This document shows, piece after piece, positions 1-5,984 of a stretch of 9,975 nt of DNA. The translations under genes and the position numbers were made by a program. Location of the stretch: assembly GCA_002085385.1 (NCBI GenBank), contig NATO01000031.1, positions 1-9,975 of the forward strand, read 5' to 3'. Each line of letters opens with the position of its first letter. Position 1 is the first letter of the stretch. This DNA comes from a candidate division Zixibacteria bacterium 4484_93. GTDB taxonomy: Bacteria; UBP14; UBA6098; 4484-93. Below the pieces are notes generated by a model. That model ran no database searches and had not been told where the DNA came from. It worked only from the letters and a program-made list of their open reading frames with translations.

Positions 1-396
1 CAGGCTAAAAAGTTGGATGAGCTCTCTAAAAAACTGAACAGGAAACTCGACTATGTGATTAACTGTGACATCGAGGATGAGGTTATCATCGAGCGACTGA
101 AGAACAGGCTGGTCTGCCCCACCTGTGGAAGGATTTATAATCTCGTTTCGCTCCCCCCAAAAAGGGACAAACTCTGCGACGATGATGGGACTGAACTTGT
201 TCACCGCGACGATGATAACGAGGATGTGGTCAGGCACCGTCTCAACATCTATCGAAAAAATAATTTGGAGTTATTAAACTACTATCGAAACCGCCCCGAA
301 TTCCTGACGGTTAGCACCGACGGCGAAATCGATACAGTTTCTAACAGGATCCTTGAGAGGATAAATTGGTCTGGTATAAGTCAAGAAGAGAGATAG
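1..396 (+). CDS. adk: Adenylate kinase, C-terminal part (5' end outside window)
   Basis: Adenylate kinase is the cytoplasmic enzyme that interconverts ATP + AMP and 2 ADP. Only the last 131 residues are visible, reading in frame from base 1. The first residue, Gln, aligns with the AMP-contacting Gln92 of the E. coli enzyme, so roughly 90 residues are missing. The LID follows: a Cys-Pro-Thr-Cys pair (fragment residues 39-42) and Cys59-x2-Asp62 form the Cys3-Asp zinc site known from Gram-positive and thermophile enzymes, so this is the zinc-type long LID. The arginine-bearing HRDDDNEDVVRHRL segment (fragment 68-81) matches the phosphate-binding end of the LID. The gene ends with TAG and overlaps map by 31 bp. 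Its place just before map is the usual spc-operon position; secY is expected upstream but is not in view. Identification is firm; only the N-terminus with the P-loop is unseen. Confidence 0.95.
   Translation, partial: QAKKLDELSKKLNRKLDYVINCDIEDEVIIERLKNRLVCPTCGRIYNLVSLPPKRDKLCDDDGTELVHRDDDNEDVVRHRLNIYRKNNLELLNYYRNRPEFLTVSTDGEIDTVSNRILERINWSGISQEER
355..361 (+). promoter_or_regulatory. Ribosome binding site selecting the TTG start of map
   Basis: GAGAGGA lies 4 bases before TTG at 366, inside the adk coding sequence. It supports the TTG as the map start. The protein from this TTG begins directly with the conserved KSRREIELIREAGK segment found at the N-terminus of type I methionine aminopeptidases, and there is no ATG or GTG nearby in that frame. 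Confidence 0.6.
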
Positions 397-1118
397 AGCT
401 AATTCGCGAGGCAGGGAAGATTCTCGCCCAAGCACTCTTTAGCATCGAGGGGGTGTTGAAGCCAGGGGTAACCACGCTCCACCTCGCCGAGGTAGCAGAA
501 CATATCATACGCAAGCATGGAGGGTATCCTGCTTTCAAGGGATATAAGGGGTTCCAGGGGGCAATCTGCACATCTATTAACGAGGAGGTAGTGCATGGGA
601 TACCCAGCAAACGGGTTATCAAGGAGGGAGATTTAGTATCGATAGACCTCGGTGTCCTGAAAAACGGCTATTACTCGGACGCAGCAAAGAGCTACATCGT
701 CGGAAAACCTGCATCTGCACGGGCAGAGGAACTTCTTAAGACAACAAGAAAGGCTCTTTTTAACGGAATAGAGGCAGCAAGGGTCGGGAACAGGATATCG
801 GACATCTCACGAGCAGTCCAGGCAACAGTTGAGGAAAAAGGGTTTGGCGTCGTTAGAGACCTCGTTGGGCACGGTGTCGGAAGAAACCTGCACGAGGACC
901 CACAGATTCCAAACTTCGTCTCCCAGAACGGCGATAGACCGCTCAAGGAGGGAATGGTCATAGCGATTGAACCGATGGTAACGGAGGGCGACTGGCATGT
1001 GGAGGAGGCAGACGATGGCTGGACAATCGTAACCAGGGACGGCTCACTTGCGGCTCACTTTGAGCATACAATTGCTGTCCTGTCCGAGGGACCGATGATA
1101 CTAACCGACCTTAGATAG
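366..1118 (+). CDS. map: Methionine aminopeptidase, type I
   Basis: Removes the initiator methionine from nascent proteins whose second residue is small; cytoplasmic, ribosome-associated metalloenzyme. The 250-residue length is typical of bacterial type I enzymes without an N-terminal extension. All five metal ligands of the pita-bread fold are visible: Asp94 (SIDLGV), Asp105 (YYSDAAKSY), His169 (LVGHGVGRNLHEDP), Glu202 (IAIEPM) and Glu233 (AAHFEHTIAV). The catalytic-pocket histidines His77 (EVVHGIP) and His176 are also present. The start is TTG, 31 bp inside the end of adk, which implies translational coupling. A 42-bp gap separates it from infA. The adk-map-infA order is the standard arrangement in many bacteria, tying N-terminal processing to ribosome synthesis. 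No missing or unusual key residue is seen. Confidence 0.97.
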   Translation: MVWYKSRREIELIREAGKILAQALFSIEGVLKPGVTTLHLAEVAEHIIRKHGGYPAFKGYKGFQGAICTSINEEVVHGIPSKRVIKEGDLVSIDLGVLKNGYYSDAAKSYIVGKPASARAEELLKTTRKALFNGIEAARVGNRISDISRAVQATVEEKGFGVVRDLVGHGVGRNLHEDPQIPNFVSQNGDRPLKEGMVIAIEPMVTEGDWHVEEADDGWTIVTRDGSLAAHFEHTIAVLSEGPMILTDLR

Positions 1119-1160
1119 TTGAATACAGGTGTAAATGAAACGAGAAGAGACTGAAAGGAT

Positions 1161-1379
1161 ATGCCCAGGAAGGACGCCATAGCAGTTGACGGAGTGGTCG
1201 TCGAGGCTCTGCCCAATACCACATTCCGCGTGAAGCTCGACAGCGGACACATTGTCCTGGGATATGTATCCGGCAAGATGAGAATGCACTATATACACAT
1301 CCTGCCCGGCGACAAGGTGAGAATTGAGCTTTCACCATACGACCTGACAAAAGGCAGGATTGTGTATAGATATAAGTAG
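1161..1379 (+). CDS. infA: Translation initiation factor IF-1
   Basis: IF-1 binds the 30S A site and works with IF-2 and IF-3 in start-codon selection. The protein is 72 residues, the usual length, a single S1/OB-fold domain. Family signatures include DAIAVDGVVVEALPN near the N-terminus, GHIVLGYVSGKMRMHYIHIL in the middle, and PGDKVRIELSPYDL followed by a KGRIVYRYK end. The ATG start gives the expected N-terminus. The SD is unusual: AAAGGA ends only one base before the ATG, while a second purine run, AGAAGAGA at 1143-1150, sits 10 bases upstream and may be the real site. The gene lies between map and rpmJ, the common bacterial arrangement. The identification is secure. Confidence 0.97.
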   Translation: MPRKDAIAVDGVVVEALPNTTFRVKLDSGHIVLGYVSGKMRMHYIHILPGDKVRIELSPYDLTKGRIVYRYK

Positions 1380-1393
1380 ATGGAGGAGATATA

Positions 1394-1510
1394 ATGAAGG
1401 TTCGTGCAAGTGTAAAGAAGATTTGTGCCAAATGTAAGATTGTTAAGCGGCGCGGAACGGTGTATGTTATCTGCAAGAACCCAAAACACAAACAAAGACA
1501 AGGAAAATAA
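1394..1510 (+). CDS. rpmJ: 50S ribosomal protein L36, zinc-binding form
   Basis: A 38-residue protein (MKVRASVKKICAKC...KHKQRQGK), the smallest large-subunit protein. It is the zinc-ribbon (C+) form: Cys11, Cys14, Cys27 and His32 are the zinc ligands. It binds 23S rRNA. The start is ATG with a strong GGAGGAGAT SD at 1382-1390. It sits between infA and rpsM, the conserved location of the primary L36 copy. The C+ form contrasts with the zinc-free paralogues that many bacteria induce under zinc limitation. The length and the terminal HKQRQG motif make the assignment certain. Confidence 0.97.
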   Translation: MKVRASVKKICAKCKIVKRRGTVYVICKNPKHKQRQGK

Positions 1511-1522
1511 GGAGAGCTTGGA

Positions 1523-1894
1523 ATGGCTCGTATCGCTGGCATCGATTTACCAAAGAACAAGAGGATTAGAGTAGCACTGACCCACATCTTTGGGATAGGG
1601 TTCTCCTCCTCCGAGAAGATACTTTCATCCACGGGAGTTGACCCGAAAAAGCATGTGTCCGAGCTGACAGATGAGGAGATTACCCGCATCCGACAAGAGA
1701 TAGAAAACAACTACAAGGTTGAGGGTATGCTACGAACAGAAATTGCAATGAACATCAAGCGACTCATCGATATCAATTGCTATCGGGGAATCCGCCACAA
1801 GAGGGGATTGCCCGTTCGCGGTCAGAGAACCCAGACCAATGCGAGAACAAGAAAGGGTCCAGGCAAGACCATTGGCACCAAAAGGAAGAAATAA
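1523..1894 (+). CDS. rpsM: 30S ribosomal protein S13
   Basis: S13 is a head protein of the small subunit that contacts 16S rRNA, S19 and the P-site tRNA and forms bridges to 23S rRNA and L5. The 123-residue length is normal. It starts with MARIAGIDLPKNKRIRVALT, has the helical GIGFSSSEKIL segment, and the C-terminal rRNA/tRNA-binding stretch GIRHKRGLPVRGQRTQTNAR followed by a basic tail ending in TKRKK. ATG start with GGAG 8 bases upstream, 12 bp after rpmJ. It opens the alpha-operon set rpsM-rpsK-rpsD-rpoA-rplQ. In E. coli this operon is regulated by S4 binding to the leader mRNA; no such leader pseudoknot can be claimed here because only 12 bp precede the gene. Confidence 0.98.
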   Translation: MARIAGIDLPKNKRIRVALTHIFGIGFSSSEKILSSTGVDPKKHVSELTDEEITRIRQEIENNYKVEGMLRTEIAMNIKRLIDINCYRGIRHKRGLPVRGQRTQTNARTRKGPGKTIGTKRKK

Positions 1895-1900
1895 GGAGGG
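1892..1900 (+). promoter_or_regulatory. Ribosome binding site selecting the TTG start of rpsK
   Basis: TAAGGAGGG includes the stop codon of rpsM and a full GGAGG core. It sits 6 bases before TTG at 1907. The following residues (ARQRGGSAG...) match the expected S11 N-terminal region, and no ATG precedes the conserved core, so the TTG is taken as the true start. Confidence 0.75.
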
Positions 1901-1906
1901 AATAGT

Positions 1907-2305
1907 TTGGCAAGACAGAGAGGCGGCAGTGCTGGAACAAAAAGGCTCAGCCGAAGGGCTGATGACTACGCTGTGGCACACATAAAGGCAAGCTTCAATA
2001 ATACGATAATTGCCCTGAGCGACCGTGCTGGGAATATTATAGCCTGGAGCTCCGGCGGAACAATCGGATATAAGGGAAGCAAAAAATCCACACCTTACGC
2101 TGCCCAACTTGCTGCCCAGAAAGTAGCCAGAGAAGCAATAAACATGGGAGTCAAGAAGGTGGATGTCGTGGTCAAGGGTCCCGGCTCAGGCAGAGAAGCT
2201 GCCATCCGCTCACTCCAGAGCGCAGGGCTGAATGTCTTGAAAATCAAGGATATTACACCCATTCCACATAACGGGTGCCGCCCCAAGAGAAAAAGAAGGG
2301 TCTAA
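1907..2305 (+). CDS. rpsK: 30S ribosomal protein S11
   Basis: S11 forms part of the platform of the small subunit near the mRNA exit channel and contacts 16S rRNA, S7 and S18. The protein is 132 residues, close to the usual 127-131. Signatures seen are AHIKASFNNTIIALSD, NIIAWSSGG, a GYKGSKKSTPYAAQLAAQ segment (commonly GFKGSRKSTPFAAQ, so a conservative variant), GPGSGREAAIRSL, and the C-terminal DITPIPHNGCRPKRKRRV. It begins with TTG after a strong SD, which is uncommon for such a highly expressed gene and may tune output relative to its neighbours. It lies 12 bp after rpsM and 13 bp before rpsD. Confidence 0.98.
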   Translation: MARQRGGSAGTKRLSRRADDYAVAHIKASFNNTIIALSDRAGNIIAWSSGGTIGYKGSKKSTPYAAQLAAQKVAREAINMGVKKVDVVVKGPGSGREAAIRSLQSAGLNVLKIKDITPIPHNGCRPKRKRRV

Positions 2306-2318
2306 GGAGGAAACATAT

Positions 2319-2948
2319 ATGGGAAGATATACAGGACCAAGATGCCGAATCTGCCGGAAAGAAGGAACCAAGCTCTTCCTCAAAGGAGATAAATGCTTCT
2401 CCGACCACTGCCCATTCAATGACAAAGGCTACCCACCCGGGGACAGACACATAAAATTTGCCGGGAAGATGTCGGATTTCGGAATTAGACTCAGGGAAAA
2501 GCAGAAGATAAGAAAATACTATGGGTTATCCGAGAGACAGTTTAAGATATTCTTCCATAGAGCAGAGCGTCTCCCTGGAAAAACAGGCGAGAATCTCCTT
2601 GCTCTCCTTGAAAGACGACTCGACAATTTTGTCTTCCGATGCGGGTTCGCACCATCAAGAGCAGCTGCGAGGCAACTCGTTGGTCACAGACATTTCACTG
2701 TCAACGGGAAGATAGTCAATATCCCATCGTATATTCTCAAAGTAGGCGATGTGGTCAAGGTCAAGGAGAAGTCCAGAGGAGTGGAGATAATACACCACAA
2801 CCTGAGCAAAGCTGGAAGGGTTGAGGAACTTTCCTGGCTCCAGATAGATAAAGCCAAACTTGAGGGAAAACTGCTCACTATCCCCACGCGAGACCAGATA
2901 CCCGTTCCTCTCAACGAACAGCTGATAGTCGAGTTTTACTCCCGTTAG
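2319..2948 (+). CDS. rpsD: 30S ribosomal protein S4, zinc-binding form
   Basis: S4 is a primary 16S rRNA-binding protein that nucleates assembly of the small-subunit body and lines the mRNA entry channel. The length of 209 residues is typical. The N-terminus carries a four-cysteine zinc site, Cys9-x2-Cys12 and Cys26-x4-Cys31, with the same spacing as the Thermus protein; many bacterial S4 proteins have lost it. Then follows a helical region with KMSDFGIRLREKQKIRKYYG and the S4 RNA-binding domain from about residue 98 to 160 (RLDNFVFRCGFAPSRAAARQ, then HFTVNGKIVNIPSY). The C-terminus ends in LIVEFYSR. ATG start with AAGGAGG at 2304-2310. In proteobacteria S4 is the autoregulator of this operon; whether it is here is unknown. 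Confidence 0.98.
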   Translation: MGRYTGPRCRICRKEGTKLFLKGDKCFSDHCPFNDKGYPPGDRHIKFAGKMSDFGIRLREKQKIRKYYGLSERQFKIFFHRAERLPGKTGENLLALLERRLDNFVFRCGFAPSRAAARQLVGHRHFTVNGKIVNIPSYILKVGDVVKVKEKSRGVEIIHHNLSKAGRVEELSWLQIDKAKLEGKLLTIPTRDQIPVPLNEQLIVEFYSR

Positions 2949-2974
2949 ACTAAAAATAAAAGGGGGAATTTTGT

Positions 2975-4012
2975 ATGAAATGGAAACCTATGCAGATGCC
3001 AAAGGGAGTGGTCAAGGAGACCTCCGCAGATAATCCAAACTTTGGCAGATTCATCCTCGAACCTCTGGAGAAGGGATACGGCACTACCATAGGAAACGCC
3101 TTGAGAAGGGTTATCCTATCATCTGTTCAGGGAGTCGCTATAACAAGCGTACGAATAGATGGAGTCCTCCATGAGTTTTCTACTATCGATGGGGTTCTCG
3201 AGGATGTCCCCGAAATCATACTGAATATAAAGGGGATAAGGTTCCGCTTCACATCCGATACCCTTCCCACCCTCAGGCTCGAGGTGGAAAAAGAGGGAGA
3301 GGTATTAGCAGGTGAGATACAAACCCCACCGGGGCTTGAGATAATTAACCCGGAGCACAAGATATGCACGATAACATCCAAACGGAAGCTTGTTATGGAG
3401 TTTGAAATGGGGATAGGTAAGGGGTATGCCCTTGCTGAGGAGAACCGTAGAACCAAGGACCCCATTGGCGTCATCCCGGTGGACTCGATATTTACTCCCA
3501 TCAAAAGCGTTGTGTTTTATGTACTTCCCGCCAGGGTCAGGCAGAAAACGGATTACGACAAGCTGCTCCTCGAGGTGACTACCGACGGAAGCATCTCTCC
3601 CGAGGACGCCGTTGGTATGGCAGCTCATATACTGAACAACCATTTCAAGCTCTTTGTCAAGCCAGAGACAGAGATAGAAGGAATCGAGGAAGAGGAAGAG
3701 GACCCCAATATTATCAGGATGCGCAAGCTGCTCGAGACACCGGTGGAGGAGCTCGAACTTTCTGTTCGCTCATCCAACTGCCTCAAAGCGGCAAATATAA
3801 GAACACTGGGAGACCTCATCCAGAAGACGGAACAGGAAATGATACGGTATAAGAACTTCGGGAAGAAATCGTTGCAGGAACTCACCGAGACATTGGCACA
3901 ACTTGGGCTTTCTTTCGGAATGGATATATCAGATTATACAAAAAAACGGTCAGGAGCAAGCTATGAGACACGGGAAAAAGATACCAAAACTGGGGCGAAA
4001 AGCTCCTCATAG
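2975..4012 (+). CDS. rpoA: DNA-directed RNA polymerase subunit alpha
   Basis: The alpha dimer nucleates core RNA polymerase assembly; its C-terminal domain binds UP elements and activators. The N-terminal domain spans about residues 1-232, with FILEPLEKGYGTTIGNALRR (27-46), the dimer-interface signature, and KDPIGVIPVDSIFTPIKSV. An acidic linker (EGIEEEEEDPN) follows. The C-terminal domain is about 253-316, and key DNA-binding residues match E. coli numbering exactly: Arg265, Asn268, Gly296, Lys298, Ser299. At 345 residues it is longer than the E. coli protein (329); the extra is a hydrophilic tail, from about residue 318, ending in AKSSS. The last 50 bp of the gene are shared in another frame with the start of rplQ. 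ATG start with AGGGGGAA 6 bases upstream, 26 bp after rpsD. Confidence 0.98.
   Translation: MKWKPMQMPKGVVKETSADNPNFGRFILEPLEKGYGTTIGNALRRVILSSVQGVAITSVRIDGVLHEFSTIDGVLEDVPEIILNIKGIRFRFTSDTLPTLRLEVEKEGEVLAGEIQTPPGLEIINPEHKICTITSKRKLVMEFEMGIGKGYALAEENRRTKDPIGVIPVDSIFTPIKSVVFYVLPARVRQKTDYDKLLLEVTTDGSISPEDAVGMAAHILNNHFKLFVKPETEIEGIEEEEEDPNIIRMRKLLETPVEELELSVRSSNCLKAANIRTLGDLIQKTEQEMIRYKNFGKKSLQELTETLAQLGLSFGMDISDYTKKRSGASYETREKDTKTGAKSSS
3952..3956 (+). promoter_or_regulatory. Ribosome binding site of rplQ inside rpoA
   Basis: AGGAG lies 6 bases before ATG at 3963, inside rpoA. The protein then starts with MRHGKKIPKLGRK, which matches the L17 consensus start. An in-frame ATG 60 bases further upstream (3903) would add 20 residues with no family resemblance, so this SD marks the true start. 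Confidence 0.75.
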
Positions 4013-4481
4013 GCGGGCGATGCTGGCGAACCTCGTTGGTTCCCTATTTCGCTACAAACGAGTGAAAACCACACTCCAGAAGGCGAAAGCAGCAAAACCT
4101 CTGGCAGACAAACTCATCTCCCTGGCGATAGAGCCAACCCTTGCCAATAAACGGAATATTATAAGCAGTCTCAGGGATGAACGTTCTGCTTTCATACTGC
4201 TCAATGAGGTTGCACCTATGTTCAAAGATGCTCCCCGGAAAGGCGGATACACAAGGATACTCAGACTCGGCAGGCGGCTCGGCGATGGGGCAGAAATGGC
4301 AATATTCGAAATCGTCCCCGGCGAGGAGAAACCAGAAGAAAAATCCAAAAAGAAAACCAAAAAGGGAAAAACCACTACCAAGAAGAAAACCAAAGCCACT
4401 CCCAAGGAAGAACCATCTCCGGAACCAGAGGCAGAAGCTGAAACCACCCCCGAAGAAGAGAAAACAGAGGAAAAAGAATGA
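3963..4481 (+). CDS. rplQ: 50S ribosomal protein L17 with long charged C-terminal tail
   Basis: L17 is a large-subunit protein near the peptide exit tunnel. The core is residues 1-120: MRHGKKIPKLGRK, HRRAMLANLVGSLFRYKRVKTTL, then KGGYTRILRLGRRLGDGAEMAIFEIV. The total of 172 residues exceeds the common 116-130. The additional residues (about 121-172) form a low-complexity tail, first lysine-rich (KKTKKGKTTTKKKTK) and then glutamate-rich (PEPEAEAETTPEEEKTEEKE). Extended, Ala/Glu/Lys-rich L17 tails are known in Bacteroidota, so this fits the proposed lineage. The start overlaps rpoA by 50 bp and the TGA stop overlaps the next start codon (ATGA), so translation is probably coupled on both sides. 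This is the usual end of the alpha operon, but transcription seems to continue here. Confidence 0.97.
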   Translation: MRHGKKIPKLGRKAPHRRAMLANLVGSLFRYKRVKTTLQKAKAAKPLADKLISLAIEPTLANKRNIISSLRDERSAFILLNEVAPMFKDAPRKGGYTRILRLGRRLGDGAEMAIFEIVPGEEKPEEKSKKKTKKGKTTTKKKTKATPKEEPSPEPEAEAETTPEEEKTEEKE

Positions 4482-4840
4482 AGAAACAGCAGGGGAAAAT
4501 ACTGCTTCTGCTCCTCATAATAATTCTCCTCATTGCTGTGGGTATAGGGGTATTCTTTTTAATCAAACACCAAGCCTCCAACCGAGCTATCGAGAAGAAG
4601 AAGGAACAGATAGAGACAGCCTTTGCATTCCTCAACTCATATCTTGTTGAACATCTCCCCAAGGATTACGACAAAGAAAAGGCAAAGCGGACCTTACAGG
4701 AGTTCAAGGAAGCGATATACGATGGAAAAGCAAAGGCTGACGCGACCCTTATCCCGTATGTCAAGGAGATGCTCGCTGACGGCAAGGTGACCAAAGAAGA
4801 GGCTGACGAGTTCTTCAAGAGGATAAAAGCGTGCTATTAG
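4478..4840 (+). CDS. Small single-pass membrane-anchored protein, unknown function
   Basis: I do not recognise a family. The 120-residue protein has a short basic N-terminus (MKKQQGK), one very hydrophobic segment at about residues 8-29 (a signal anchor or uncleaved signal), then a charged, mostly helical domain. The N-terminal part of that domain (about 33-60) may be a coiled coil. The C-terminal end, DGKVTKEEADEFFKRIK, looks like a short helix-turn-helix pair. The likely topology is inside N-terminus with an extracytoplasmic domain. The start codon overlaps the rplQ stop as ATGA, and the end overlaps the next gene by 10 bp, so it is embedded in the operon and very probably expressed. Weak AGAGG purine stretches precede it. 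A coding role is well supported by the packing; function is not. Confidence 0.75.
   Translation: MKKQQGKILLLLLIIILLIAVGIGVFFLIKHQASNRAIEKKKEQIETAFAFLNSYLVEHLPKDYDKEKAKRTLQEFKEAIYDGKAKADATLIPYVKEMLADGKVTKEEADEFFKRIKACY
4818..4823 (+). promoter_or_regulatory. Ribosome binding site favouring the GTG start at 4831
   Basis: AGAGGA lies 7 bases before GTG at 4831. The alternative in-frame ATG at 4846 has no purine-rich SD at a suitable distance. Either choice leaves the signal peptide intact, so the matter affects only the first five residues. Confidence 0.45.
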
Positions 4841-5973
4841 TTCCGATGCTTTCTTTACGCAAAACAGTCCCCATCATACTCATTCTTGGTGGGGTTTTTC
4901 TTTCACCTACCATAAAACCTCTTGCCTCTCCTCAGACACTTTTCCTGCACAATACCGGGGCAACCTCACTCCGCGTGGATGATTATCTACCAGGCGGATT
5001 TGTCTATCACAATCTCGGAACCTCCTCCACCGACAATCTCTGGCGGGCATTCTTCGCTCTCTACTTTGAAGAATTTCCCGAAGATATCGCTTTCGGACAG
5101 GCAAACGACGAGGGAGAACTATCCTCTGGAACATTTTCCACAATGGATTCTCTCGACGCATCCGAGGATTCCACATCGGCTACATCCTCATTCTCATTTC
5201 AGGATACAACCATCGGCATTACCATCTACCAGAGAGTATTATCCTGCAAGTCAAACGAGCACTGGATAAGACTGAATATACTGCTTTCCAACAATTCGGA
5301 TGAGAATCTAACAGGTGGAAAACTGCTTTTCTTCTACGACGCCGACATCCCTGCATACGACTTCGACAACGACTACTGCGGACTGGACTCAACAAGGTTA
5401 CTTCTATACGAGTATGACTCTACCTTCTCCATCTGGACTGGGTTCGCTATACTCACCGATACCCTCCCTGTTCTCTTCGGAAATTTCAACAACTGGTATG
5501 CAAAGGGGAACTCCCCCGAGGATATCCTCGAGCTCATCACATCCCCCACCTGGGATAGCTCTATCTCGGATACAGATTGTGCCGTGTACTCCGTTATCCC
5601 TTTGAACGATATCCCGGCAGGCGGAGAAACCGACACCATATCGTTCGCCTTTGTCTGCGGCGAGGCTCTCGAAACAATCAGCTCCGCCACCGACGAGGCA
5701 CGAGGAGACACATCCGCGGTGAGTAGAACCTCACTCTCACCGAAGGATATTTCGATTTCCATTTTCCCGAACCCGTTCAACTCATCCGTTCGTATGAGGG
5801 CAGATTCCCCCGGAAATTTTAGAATATACGATATAACGGGAAGGGAAGTCGCATCGTTTAAGGGAAAAAGTTCGGCTATCTGGCATGCAGACAAATCGAC
5901 ATCAGGAGTCTATATCGTTGAGTTTGTATCCGGTCCTATACGAATCGCTAAAAAGGCTGTACTCCTGAAATAG
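4831..5973 (+). CDS. Secreted protein with T9SS type A-like C-terminal sorting domain
   Basis: Predicted exported protein of 380 residues. An N-terminal signal peptide is visible (LRKTVPIILILGGVFLSP, about residues 9-26, cleavage perhaps near Ala32). The body, about 35-300, is rich in Ser, Thr, Asp and aromatic residues, has alternating beta-strand character and contains no catalytic motif I recognise. Four Cys (139, 183, 250, 276) could form disulfides. The C-terminus, about 308-380, fits the type A sorting-domain pattern: FPNPFNSSV, then IYDITGREV, a Trp at 351, SGVYIVEF and a basic/hydrophobic end (KKAVLLK). In Bacteroidota this domain directs export through T9SS and surface attachment; in other phyla the route is less certain. 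It starts with GTG, overlapping the preceding gene by 10 bp. Function of the body is unknown; a surface or adhesive role is inference only. Confidence 0.82.
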   Translation: MLLVPMLSLRKTVPIILILGGVFLSPTIKPLASPQTLFLHNTGATSLRVDDYLPGGFVYHNLGTSSTDNLWRAFFALYFEEFPEDIAFGQANDEGELSSGTFSTMDSLDASEDSTSATSSFSFQDTTIGITIYQRVLSCKSNEHWIRLNILLSNNSDENLTGGKLLFFYDADIPAYDFDNDYCGLDSTRLLLYEYDSTFSIWTGFAILTDTLPVLFGNFNNWYAKGNSPEDILELITSPTWDSSISDTDCAVYSVIPLNDIPAGGETDTISFAFVCGEALETISSATDEARGDTSAVSRTSLSPKDISISIFPNPFNSSVRMRADSPGNFRIYDITGREVASFKGKSSAIWHADKSTSGVYIVEFVSGPIRIAKKAVLLK

Positions 5974-5984
5974 GATGATATATT

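Noticed and set aside
1111..1710. Long minus-strand open frame (199 residues) across infA, rpmJ and rpsM
   Set aside because: It lies opposite three certain ribosomal or translation genes, has no domain-like composition and no SD context; it is an antisense shadow.
3903..3962. Upstream in-frame ATG that would extend L17 by 20 residues
   Set aside because: The extra residues (MGFLSEWIYQ...) do not match L17, and an AGGAG at 3952 points to the ATG at 3963, where the consensus N-terminus begins.
4177..4650. Second + strand open frame (157 residues) overlapping rplQ and the next gene
   Set aside because: It is the off-frame reading of the purine-rich L17 tail, giving Lys/Arg/Pro-rich low complexity; the overlapping genes are better supported.
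5373..5894. Minus-strand open frame (173 residues) opposite the type A secreted protein
   Set aside because: The + strand frame has a signal peptide and a recognisable C-terminal domain across the same DNA; the antisense frame has none.
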